Source of the DNA: Maridesulfovibrio sp.
GTDB lineage: Bacteria > Desulfobacterota > Desulfovibrionia > Desulfovibrionales > Desulfovibrionaceae
Direction: 5' to 3'
DNA: 64,000 nucleotides
NCBI RefSeq assembly: GCF_963666665.1
Contig: NZ_OY762999.1
Span: 1,741,501-1,805,500 of the forward strand
Within the stretch, counting starts at the first letter, position 1, and every line of letters starts with the position of its first letter. Below, piece after piece: positions 8,556 through 16,458 of this stretch. The notes below the pieces were generated by a model. The model was given only the letters and a program-made list of their open reading frames with translations. It did no database searches and was not told the origin of the DNA. Made by a program: the position numbers and the translations under genes.

Positions 8556-9010
8556 GGAATTAACCCCTTTTTTCCATTTATGTATAATCCGTAAAACAGT
8601 TTGCCGAAGATGCAAAACATCAATAATTTTGCTCTTCATCAACTATCAGCAGGTTTCCTTCTTTTGGCGCAACCACAGGCTTTCTCAGACTTAGACAACA
8701 CATAACATCTTTAATCGCCCATGTGAAATAAATATACAAAAAAGATAAATATTTTTACGGAAAAATTAAATTCAAATATTTTTTTTCTTTTTTAATAAAA
8801 TTTATGCAGGAAATATCACCCTACAGCCCCTTACGCACGAACAGCAAATCACCCAACAAACCTGCCCAACCTTTAAAAACAGGTGTTAAAGAGCTCAACC
8901 CAACATGTTCACACAGCCAAACAGCAATTGCCATAGTTGTTAATTTTTGATTGATCGAGCAATCGATTCCATAACCCATAGATAAATCTAACACATCAGC
9001 ATGCACCCAT
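8556..9010. other. Intergenic region, very AT-rich in the middle
   Basis: About 450 bases between the ABC promoter and the terminator of the next minus-strand gene. Bases 8725-8810 are almost pure A/T with long A and T runs, as in a bent or easily melted tract. A 61-codon minus-strand frame at 8821-9006 and an 84-codon plus-strand frame at 8440-8694 have no ribosome site or recognisable family and are not called. I see no other structure. Confidence 0.5.
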
Positions 9011-9052
9011 AAAAAACAAAAAAAGCGGGAACAGGTGTAACCTGTTCCCGCT
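9011..9052 (-). terminator. Intrinsic terminator of the DhaL-DegV gene
   Basis: A perfect 12-bp stem, AGCGGGAACAGG (9024-9035) with CCTGTTCCCGCT (9041-9052) and a 5-base loop. On the minus strand it is followed by a T-rich tail. It lies 27 bases past the stop codon at 9079. Confidence 0.9.
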
Positions 9053-9078
9053 GAATCAGCTTGTATTAAATTTCGGAG

Positions 9079-10881
9079 CTAATCGTCAGTGAGAAAAGCC
9101 ACCGCACATGCTCCGGGACCGGAGTGCAGCCCCAGCACAGGAGAAGCCTCAACAACAAACTCCGGCTCAGCACCGAATTCTGCCTTCAGAACACGCCTGA
9201 ACCTTTCGGCGGTCTCGGGAGTATCTGCGTGTGAAATGGCATATCTGAAGTTACCACGTCCGTAAGCATTATCCTTGACCAGTTTGATCAAGGCGTCTTC
9301 CTGACGCTTAACACCAAAGGACTTGGCAACAACCTTAGGATGACCTTCACCGGCAAACTGCAGGATAGGCTTAATATTCAAAGCCTTGGCAATCATCCCC
9401 TGTCCTTTGCTCAAACGTCCGCCGCGCACGGCATAATCCAGACAGTCAATTGTTACGAAAATCTTTACATTCTCCACCGCCCTATCAGCAATCCTGCGGA
9501 CCTCAGCGGCAGTAGCACCCTTCTTGGCTGCACGGGCAGCTTCAAGAACAGGCAAACCGAGACCGATAGTCAGCATTTTACTGTCAATGGCGGAAACATT
9601 GTCAAAAGGACTGCTTACAGTCAGGGCATTTTGAAATGTCCCGCTAAGCACTTTGGCAACGTGCAGAGAAACAACGTCTTCATAATCAGAAGAAACCTTG
9701 GCGTAGGCTCGCTTCATATCGCCGGGAGTCGGCTGGGAAGAAAGCGCTCTCTTCGCAGAAGGAAGAATTTTATAAAATTCACTGGAACTGAGGGTTACCC
9801 GATCGATGTATTCATTTTCATCAATGGATAAGCGCATGGGAACCACGCGAATGTCATACTCTTTCAGCACTTCATCAGGAAGGTCACAGGTACTGTCGGT
9901 GAGAATACCGACAGTGCGCTCGTCAGCAAGGAGGCGCTTATGCTGAACCAGCATATCATCAGCCTTGCGCTTAACCACCTCACCATAATTGCAGACAATC
10001 TCTTCAACTGCATCTGGATCATTGGTATGAATATGAATCTTAACCGATGAGGGAGTCCCGGCAACAATCAGACTGTCACCCATTTCGCAGATGGAATCGC
10101 GAATAGCGACACGATCAATATCCTGTCCCTTGAGAAGGAATTCAGTGCAAAAGCGGAAATCAAGAGATTCGACCGCCACCTTATCCTGAACATTGGCAAA
10201 AGATTTGGAGTTGCGAGCATCAGGCAGAAAACTTTTTTCAATCTTGCCGTTCTCCAGCAAGTCTACAATGCCTTCCAGCAGGTAAACAAAGCCCTGAGCT
10301 CCGGCGTCAACAACACCGGCAGCCTTAAGTTCGGCCAATTTTTCAGTGGTGCACTTTGCGGAGTTCCGCGCGTATTCGAGAGAATCGGAAAGCAGATGAT
10401 GAAAATCGCGATATTTATCGCCATTAGCATGCAGGTGGGCAGCCCAATCACGGATAACACTGAGAATAGTTCCGTCTTTGGGATCAGAAATAGCCTCGCA
10501 GGAACGCTTGGCAGCCATGGAAGCAGCCTGGGCAAAATCTGCGGGAGAAAGTTTAGGCATATCTTTCACACCCTCAGCGAATCCACAAAGGAACTGAGCC
10601 AGAATAGCACCGGAGTTACCTTTTGCACCGTCAAGGGCTGATTCCGCAATAAGGGCGGTCATTTTTTCAATGGAGCGCTCCACAGATTTACCGGTGGAAC
10701 TTACTATGCTGCGCATTGTGCCGGCCATATTGGCCCCGGTATCACCATCTGGAACCGGAAACACATTGATAGCATCCAAATGCGGGGAATTAGCTATCAG
10801 TTTGCTTGCAGCGGCCACAACTCCCCTCCTGAAGCGGACACCGTCAACATAGTCGATTTTCACAGTATTTGCTGTAGTCAT
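9079..10881 (-). CDS. DhaL (DAK2)-DegV fusion, fatty acid kinase-like
   Basis: A 600-residue fusion of proteins that are usually separate, FakA (ATP-using kinase) and FakB (DegV-family acyl carrier). Residues 1-220 are a DhaL/DAK2 kinase domain with the ATP/Mg motif FPVPDGDTGANM (Asp45 and Asp47). Residues about 230-315 match the FakA C-terminal region (FCTEFLLKGQDI, VKIHIHTNDPD). Residues about 322-600 are a DegV fatty-acid-binding domain starting VGILTDSTCDLP. By analogy with FakAB it may phosphorylate exogenous fatty acids in the cytoplasm, but its own substrate is unproven. ATG 10881 has no clear ribosome site. It is a single-gene unit with its own terminator and a candidate CRP/FNR-type site upstream. 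Confidence 0.9.
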   Translation of the reverse strand: MTTANTVKIDYVDGVRFRRGVVAAASKLIANSPHLDAINVFPVPDGDTGANMAGTMRSIVSSTGKSVERSIEKMTALIAESALDGAKGNSGAILAQFLCGFAEGVKDMPKLSPADFAQAASMAAKRSCEAISDPKDGTILSVIRDWAAHLHANGDKYRDFHHLLSDSLEYARNSAKCTTEKLAELKAAGVVDAGAQGFVYLLEGIVDLLENGKIEKSFLPDARNSKSFANVQDKVAVESLDFRFCTEFLLKGQDIDRVAIRDSICEMGDSLIVAGTPSSVKIHIHTNDPDAVEEIVCNYGEVVKRKADDMLVQHKRLLADERTVGILTDSTCDLPDEVLKEYDIRVVPMRLSIDENEYIDRVTLSSSEFYKILPSAKRALSSQPTPGDMKRAYAKVSSDYEDVVSLHVAKVLSGTFQNALTVSSPFDNVSAIDSKMLTIGLGLPVLEAARAAKKGATAAEVRRIADRAVENVKIFVTIDCLDYAVRGGRLSKGQGMIAKALNIKPILQFAGEGHPKVVAKSFGVKRQEDALIKLVKDNAYGRGNFRYAISHADTPETAERFRRVLKAEFGAEPEFVVEASPVLGLHSGPGACAVAFLTDD

Positions 10882-10897
10882 ATATAAAAAGAGCTAA

Positions 10898-10944
10898 ATA
10901 TTATTTTCAAAGTGGCAAAATAAACGTTGTAACATTCGTCACAA
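10898..10944 (-). promoter_or_regulatory. Candidate CRP/FNR-type site and -10 element of the DhaL-DegV gene
   Basis: On the minus strand TTGTGA-N6-TTACAA lies at 10944-10927, a palindrome with one mismatch to TTGTGA-N6-TCACAA. TAATAT follows at 10903-10898. The site centre is about 44 bases upstream of the expected start, compatible with an activator, and no -35 element is visible. The first ten bases, TTGTGACGAA, match those of the site upstream of korD. Confidence 0.5.
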
Positions 10945-11110
10945 AAAGCAGTCCCTTCCTGCATGTAATATGAACAAAAATCAAGTTATTATCCAAATAA
11001 ATTCATCCGTGTTTTTTTCAAATAAATAAAAATAAATACCAACCGACTTTTAAGGAGCAATAAATTAGGCTATATATCAATTATATTTCAGCAGTAAGGA
11101 GATTTTGCCC

Positions 11111-12280
11111 ATGCTACGGATCAAAACAACCACCTCAATGCATCCAGCTCACCGCTTTATGATAGTATTGATTGCCATTCTTTTTTGTCTTCTGCTTGCA
11201 GGTTGCAAAGATGAAAAGAAAAACGCAGGCGGATACCCTCCAGCGCCAGTTACTGTCGCAAAAGCTAGGCTGGAGAATACGTCCTATTACCTGACTGCAA
11301 TCGGAACGGTTAAGGCAGTGGACACTATCACCGTCCGCTCAAGGGTAACCGGATATCTAAGTAAAACTTTTATCAACGACGGACAATATGTAACCAAGGG
11401 CCAACAACTCTTCACCATGGACCCGTCTCCTTATGAAGCCTCCATCGGTCAGCTTAGAGCTGAACTTGCTTCTGACATCACCAAATATGAACAAGCCAAG
11501 AAAGACTACAACCGTTACCGTGACCTTGTACGACGCAAAGTTGTCAGTGAAGAAAACTATGAAGAAAAACGGTTGGACATGAAAACAGCCAGCGATGCAA
11601 TTGCTGTGACCAAAGCAAAGCTGACCGATGCTAAAAACGATCTTAACTACTGCTTTATACGCTCACCTATTGATGGTCTTGCCGGTTATGTAACACCTAC
11701 CGAGGGCAACCTTATTGAAGAAAACAAAGACGAACTGGTAGTCATCAATAAGATTTCTCCCATTGCTGTAAATTTCTACCTGCCGCAAAAATATCTGGCT
11801 GAGGTTCAAAAATACTCTGCCAATAAAACTCTTGAGGTACTCGCCATTACCGAGGGCCGCGACAAACCGGAAAACGGAGAACTAACCTTCATTGACAATA
11901 ACGTGGACACCAAGACCGGAACCATCTGGATGCAGGGGCGCTTTGCCAACACTAACAAAGCCCTCTGGCCCGGCAACTATGTTGAAATCCGCCTTAAACT
12001 TTATGATGAGGATGTAATCAATATTCCCATGGAGGCGACCTGCACCGGACCGAAAGGCAATTTTGTCTGGATAGCACACAGCAACAATACCGTGGATATG
12101 CGTCCCGTTATGGTCGATCGCAGGGCCGGGAAAATGGACATAATCAGTAACGGCTTAAAGGATAAGGAGACCATCGTTACGGATGGTCAATTACGTCTCT
12201 ATCCCGGAGCAGCCATTGCGATTAAAGGAAAAACAACTAATTCCACTGCATCAACACCTCAATCAAAGAACGGTGAATAA
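11111..12280 (+). CDS. RND efflux periplasmic adaptor (membrane fusion lipoprotein)
   Basis: A 389-residue HlyD/AcrA-type adaptor that links an inner-membrane RND pump to an outer-membrane channel. A lipoprotein signal with lipobox LLAGC puts the lipidated Cys at about residue 32. The barrel-sandwich (lipoyl-like) half-motif RVTGYLSKTFINDGQYVTKGQ, an alpha-hairpin (about 110-160), a second lipoyl half (SPIDGLAGYV) and beta-barrel parts follow. ATG 11111 is preferred to a TTG 6 bases earlier because AAGGAG sits 9 bases before the ATG and only 3 before the TTG. The pump gene follows after 2 bases. No TolC-like gene is present, so the channel must be encoded elsewhere. Confidence 0.93.
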   Translation: MLRIKTTTSMHPAHRFMIVLIAILFCLLLAGCKDEKKNAGGYPPAPVTVAKARLENTSYYLTAIGTVKAVDTITVRSRVTGYLSKTFINDGQYVTKGQQLFTMDPSPYEASIGQLRAELASDITKYEQAKKDYNRYRDLVRRKVVSEENYEEKRLDMKTASDAIAVTKAKLTDAKNDLNYCFIRSPIDGLAGYVTPTEGNLIEENKDELVVINKISPIAVNFYLPQKYLAEVQKYSANKTLEVLAITEGRDKPENGELTFIDNNVDTKTGTIWMQGRFANTNKALWPGNYVEIRLKLYDEDVINIPMEATCTGPKGNFVWIAHSNNTVDMRPVMVDRRAGKMDIISNGLKDKETIVTDGQLRLYPGAAIAIKGKTTNSTASTPQSKNGE

Positions 12281-12282
12281 CA

Positions 12283-15200
12283 ATGAATATCACCGAACTT
12301 TTCATTAAACGCCCGGTCATGACCTCTCTAGTGGTCATCGGCATGGTCTTTTTCGGAATCGTGGGATATCTCCGACTCCCGGTAAGTTACCTGCCTGCGG
12401 TTGAATTCCCGACCCTGCAGGTTACAGCCACCCTGCCCGGAGCCAGCGCCTCCACAATGGCTTCATCAGTAGCGACACCGCTGGAAAAAGAATTCACCTC
12501 CACTCCGGGCCTACGCTCCATGAGTTCCGTAAACTCGCAAGGCCAGACCCTGATCACCCTGCAATTCGACCTTGACCGCGACATTGACGGAGCGGCCTCG
12601 GACACACAGGCTGCTATTTCACGCGCCAGCGGCAATCTGCCCACTGACCTGCCGCAACAGCCCTACTATGAAAAATTCAACCCTGCAGACGACCCGGTGC
12701 TGTATATGGCAATCTGGTCGGACTCACTCCCTTTATATAAGGTTAACGAGTACACAACCACCTTCCTGACCGACACCATTTCCATGGTCAACGGAGTCTC
12801 AAAGGTAGAGGTTTACGGGGAATCCAAACTGGCGGTACGCGTACGCGTCAACCCTGAAAAACTTGCTGCACGGGGCATGAACATTGATGATATCCGTCAG
12901 GCTATTGCCGAGCAGAACGTAAAGGAGCCGGTCGGAACACTGGACAACAAAATGCAATCGGTGACTATTGAAGCCACCGGCCAGTTAAAGAATGCCGACG
13001 AATTCATGCCGATGATTTTTGAATCGGAAAACGGCAGGACCGTGCGCCTCTCCGAAGTTGGTGAAGTCATCAACTCCGTACAGTCGGACAAATCCGGATC
13101 ATGGATTGACGGCAAACGCGGTATAGTTATCGCCATCAAAAAACAGCCCGGTTCAAATACGATTGAGGTATGCGAAACCATCAGGGAAATGCTGCCGACC
13201 ATCCGCAACCAGATTCCTGCCGGAATTCAGATGAAGGTTCTCTATGACCGTTCCGAACCCATCAAGGAAGCGGTTGACGATGTACAGGTAACCCTGCTGC
13301 TGGCAATATTCTTCGTTATCTGCGTTATCTTCTTTTTCCTGAAAAACCTATCCGCTACCATCATTGCTTCCGTGGCAGTCCCGGTCTCCATCGTCTTCAC
13401 TTTCGCCATAATGTATGTTCTGGGCTATTCGCTGGATACCCTCTCACTGCTGGCCTTGACCCTTTCCGTAGGATTTGTTGTCGATGATGCGGTAGTCATG
13501 ATCGAAAATATTGTCCGCCATCTGGAAACGGGAAAGAAGCCTTATCAGGCAGCGTTGGATGGAGCGAAACAAATCACCTTTACCATCATATCCATGACCC
13601 TCTCGCTGGCGGTCGTTTTTATTCCGCTCATGTACATGTCCGGGATCATCGGGCGTATCCTGCATGAATTTGCCATGACCATTACCGTGGCAATCCTTGC
13701 ATCGGGCATTGTTTCCTTAACAATGACCCCCATGCTTGCCAGCCGCATTCTCAAACCGGGAAGCAAATTGTCCGAATCTGATCCGGTATTTGATTTCCTG
13801 CTGCGCATGTATGATCGTTCCCTGCATTTTGTAATGCGTCATCGAGCGTGGACCATGGGTGCAGCCGGACTGATCCTGCTGGCGACCATTCACTTTTTCA
13901 TGGTCATTCCCAAGGGGTTCCTGCCCACCGATGACATGAGCTATTGTCAAGGATTTGCACAGGCCAAACAGGGTATTTCCTACAATGCCATGAAGGATCA
14001 TATCAAAAAGCTTGAACCTATCCTCATGGCTGATCCGAATATAAAAAGTGTCATCACCGTAGCCGGAGCGCCCATCCAGAACCAAGGGTATGTTTTCCCC
14101 ATGCTGACATCTCCGGGTGACCGGAAGATGACCGCGGATGAGGTAGCCCGCCAGCTCATGTATAAATTGAACAATGAACCGGGAATCATGGTCTGGATTC
14201 AAAACCCGCCCATGATCCGCCTGACAGCGAAGTCCACCAAGAACCTTTACCAGTACACAGTACAGGCACCGGATCAGGAGGAGCTGTTTTCAATTGCCCC
14301 GAAATTTGAAATGCAGATGCGCCAGATTCCGTTTCTGACCGGTCTTACCTCGGACCTGCTGGACCAGAACCCGGAACTCTGGGTCAAGATAGATCGTGAC
14401 AAGGCTTCCTACTACGGAGTCACCGCTCACGATATAGAGAACACACTTAATTCAGCATACTCAGAACGCAAAGTTTCAACCATTTACGGAGATACGGACC
14501 AGTACTGGGTAATCCTGCAGGTTCTGCCATACAACCAGCGCGACCCACGCGACCTTATGAAGCTGCATGTCGCCAACAAAAACGGAGACCTGATCAGGCT
14601 GGATAACCTAGCCAGCTTTGAGGAGAAACCCGGCCCCATGCAGGTTAACCATACCGGCATGCTGCCCTCGGTAACCTACTCATTCAACATTGCTCCGGGT
14701 TATTCCCTGAGTGACGCCACTGCGTCCATCAATGAGCTGGCCTTGAACAATCTACCGGATACCGTGGTTTCCAATTTTGAGGGAACTGCTGACGAATTCC
14801 AGAAATCCATGGCCAGCGTTTATTTCCTGCTGGCTATCGCGATCTTTGTCATTTTTATGATTCTGGGAATTCTGTATGAAAGCTACATCCATCCCATTAC
14901 CATCATTTCCGGCTTGCCGTCTGCGGCAATCGGCGGACTTTTAACCTTGACCATCTTCGGCAAGGACCTCGACCTGTTCGGCATTGTCGGGGTCATCATG
15001 CTTATCGGTATCGTAAAGAAAAACGCCATCATGGTGGTGGACTTTGCCCTTGAAGCCGAAGAGAAAGACAACCTTTCCCCGTCTGAAGCAGCAATGAAAG
15101 GATCGCTGGAAAGGTTCCGTCCGATCATGATGACTACTATCGCTGCCATTGCCGGAGCCATGCCCATCGCACTGGGACTCGGTGCCGGAGCACAGGCCCG

Positions 15201-15366
15201 TCAGCCCATGGGCCTCGCCATTGTGGGTGGCCTGATTCTCTCACAAGTTGTAACCCTTTACCTGACCCCCGTCTTCTACACCTATATGGATTCGTACCAG
15301 AAATGGTCCTACGAACGCGGGCGAGCCAAACGCGAATTGCTCGGTATCCCACATAAAAAAGATTAA
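12283..15366 (+). CDS. RND multidrug efflux pump, inner-membrane subunit (HAE1/AcrB type)
   Basis: A 1027-residue proton-driven exporter of the hydrophobe/amphiphile RND family, of normal length. The proton-relay Asp pair of membrane helix 4 is intact (VGFVVDDAVVM, Asp401-Asp402), and the helix-10 Lys is present in GIVKKNAIMVVDF. Two repeats of six membrane helices flank large periplasmic loops, and the protein begins with the typical MNITELFIKRPVMTSL. It forms an operon with the adaptor 2 bases upstream. No regulator gene is adjacent. The exported compounds cannot be deduced. Confidence 0.95.
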   Translation: MNITELFIKRPVMTSLVVIGMVFFGIVGYLRLPVSYLPAVEFPTLQVTATLPGASASTMASSVATPLEKEFTSTPGLRSMSSVNSQGQTLITLQFDLDRDIDGAASDTQAAISRASGNLPTDLPQQPYYEKFNPADDPVLYMAIWSDSLPLYKVNEYTTTFLTDTISMVNGVSKVEVYGESKLAVRVRVNPEKLAARGMNIDDIRQAIAEQNVKEPVGTLDNKMQSVTIEATGQLKNADEFMPMIFESENGRTVRLSEVGEVINSVQSDKSGSWIDGKRGIVIAIKKQPGSNTIEVCETIREMLPTIRNQIPAGIQMKVLYDRSEPIKEAVDDVQVTLLLAIFFVICVIFFFLKNLSATIIASVAVPVSIVFTFAIMYVLGYSLDTLSLLALTLSVGFVVDDAVVMIENIVRHLETGKKPYQAALDGAKQITFTIISMTLSLAVVFIPLMYMSGIIGRILHEFAMTITVAILASGIVSLTMTPMLASRILKPGSKLSESDPVFDFLLRMYDRSLHFVMRHRAWTMGAAGLILLATIHFFMVIPKGFLPTDDMSYCQGFAQAKQGISYNAMKDHIKKLEPILMADPNIKSVITVAGAPIQNQGYVFPMLTSPGDRKMTADEVARQLMYKLNNEPGIMVWIQNPPMIRLTAKSTKNLYQYTVQAPDQEELFSIAPKFEMQMRQIPFLTGLTSDLLDQNPELWVKIDRDKASYYGVTAHDIENTLNSAYSERKVSTIYGDTDQYWVILQVLPYNQRDPRDLMKLHVANKNGDLIRLDNLASFEEKPGPMQVNHTGMLPSVTYSFNIAPGYSLSDATASINELALNNLPDTVVSNFEGTADEFQKSMASVYFLLAIAIFVIFMILGILYESYIHPITIISGLPSAAIGGLLTLTIFGKDLDLFGIVGVIMLIGIVKKNAIMVVDFALEAEEKDNLSPSEAAMKGSLERFRPIMMTTIAAIAGAMPIALGLGAGAQARQPMGLAIVGGLILSQVVTLYLTPVFYTYMDSYQKWSYERGRAKRELLGIPHKKD

Positions 15367-15386
15367 AGGGCGGAAGACTACACAAC

Positions 15387-15424
15387 AAAAAACCCCGACT
15401 CTAAACAACTAGAGTCGGGGTTTC
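15387..15424. terminator. Bidirectional terminator between the RND operon and STAS gene
   Basis: A perfect 11-bp stem (15393-15403 with 15410-15420), a 6-base loop, and A and T runs on either side. It can end the RND operon on the plus strand and the STAS gene on the minus strand. Confidence 0.88.
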
Positions 15425-15444
15425 TCAAAACGTATGATAGTTGC

Positions 15445-15921
15445 CTACCAATCCATCATCCGTACTGCATGCTTCATGTCTGGAGCGAACTTGAGAAACC
15501 TATCCATGTATAACATCTTGAGGTTCTTCATAATCCTTTCCGGAACATCGGTAAAAACGACCATCCCACCTTTCTGATCCGCAGTTTTGTGGGCATTAAT
15601 GAGCATTCCAAGGCCGACACTGTCAATCAGGCTTGCATACCTGAGATTGATAATGATTTTGCAGCCCTGTTCAGCCGCTGCGCTATAAATTCTATTCTTG
15701 AAGAACTTCACAGTGGCATTACTGATCCGTCCCTTGGGTGCGAAAATGGTGAACTCCCCCTTTCGTCGCTCAATAAAATCAAATTGAGCATCAAAAGCCT
15801 GATTGATCACAGAGTCGAGACTCTGCACAGTGTCAGAATTTTGCCCCTCTACCTTTTCCTTTAACTTCAAGGCATTGGCCCCGAGACCAATGCGTTTTAC
15901 ACTGTCATTTATGCTAGTCAT
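15445..15921 (-). CDS. STAS-domain protein (anti-sigma factor antagonist type), longer paralog
   Basis: A 158-residue protein with an N-terminal extension of about 48 residues and a C-terminal STAS domain (about 49-158) like SpoIIAA/RsbV. The phospho-acceptor region is intact: LIDSVGLGML with Ser at about 101. Such proteins bind and release a partner such as an anti-sigma factor according to phosphorylation. It is a clear paralog of the next gene upstream: both end in a block of about 28 similar residues finishing in Asp-Trp. No anti-sigma kinase or sigma factor is encoded nearby, so the partner is unknown. The start ATG 15921 has only a weak ribosome site. Confidence 0.85.
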   Translation of the reverse strand: MTSINDSVKRIGLGANALKLKEKVEGQNSDTVQSLDSVINQAFDAQFDFIERRKGEFTIFAPKGRISNATVKFFKNRIYSAAAEQGCKIIINLRYASLIDSVGLGMLINAHKTADQKGGMVVFTDVPERIMKNLKMLYMDRFLKFAPDMKHAVRMMDW

Positions 15922-15980
15922 GTCTTGAACAATGCATCATAAATGCCAATATTCAAGACAACGTGTTATAAATTTAGAAA

Positions 15981-16015
15981 ATAAAAAAGCGGACCTGAAA
16001 AGAACAGGTCCACTT
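15981..16015 (-). terminator. Intrinsic terminator after the shorter STAS gene
   Basis: An 11-bp stem with one mismatch (15987-15997 with 16005-16015). On the minus strand the hairpin is followed by a run of six T and more T/A. It separates the two STAS genes, so they are probably not simply co-transcribed. Confidence 0.85.
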
Positions 16016-16037
16016 ACAGAATTAAATTAGCTTAAGA

Positions 16038-16379
16038 CTACCAATCAAATTTGGTCAAAGCTGAATCAATATTAGGGCTGAAATTAAGATAACGGTCCAT
16101 GGTCAGCATCTTCATATTTTTGATGATCATATCATTCATGTCACTATAAACGATCATCCCGCCAGACTTATCACAGTATTTGTGAGCATGAACCATCACT
16201 CCAAGTCCGGCACTATCAATAAAATCCACATCTTTCATACACATGACAATCCGGCAACCGTCCTCACAACAATGATTATACAAACGGTCTCTGATTAGAC
16301 CTACCGTGGAGTGATTGAAATTACCTTTAGGACATAACAGAAGACAATCCTCACGCTCCTCTTCAATAAAATCGAACAT
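16038..16379 (-). CDS. STAS-domain protein, shorter paralog
   Basis: A 113-residue protein that is essentially a single STAS domain, with the phospho-acceptor Ser in FIDSAGLGVM (about residue 56). Its C-terminus (NMKMLTMDRYLNFSP to a final DW) closely matches the longer paralog downstream. GGGAAATAT precedes ATG 16379. It begins 79 bases after the stop of the 996-residue receiver/PEP-synthase-like gene with no terminator between them, so the two may share a transcript. This suggests, but does not prove, that they work together. Confidence 0.85.
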   Translation of the reverse strand: MFDFIEEEREDCLLLCPKGNFNHSTVGLIRDRLYNHCCEDGCRIVMCMKDVDFIDSAGLGVMVHAHKYCDKSGGMIVYSDMNDMIIKNMKMLTMDRYLNFSPNIDSALTKFDW

Positions 16380-16458
16380 ATATTTCCCAGTCTTATTTGC
16401 TGATTAGTAATTATGAACTGCAAACTAAGACTTGAATCGTTTTCAGTAAAGTAGAAAT

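Noticed and set aside
8821..9006. A minus-strand 61-codon frame in the intergenic region
   Set aside because: No ribosome site, no recognised family, and it lies between an AT-rich tract and a terminator belonging to another gene. It could be a remnant but nothing supports this.
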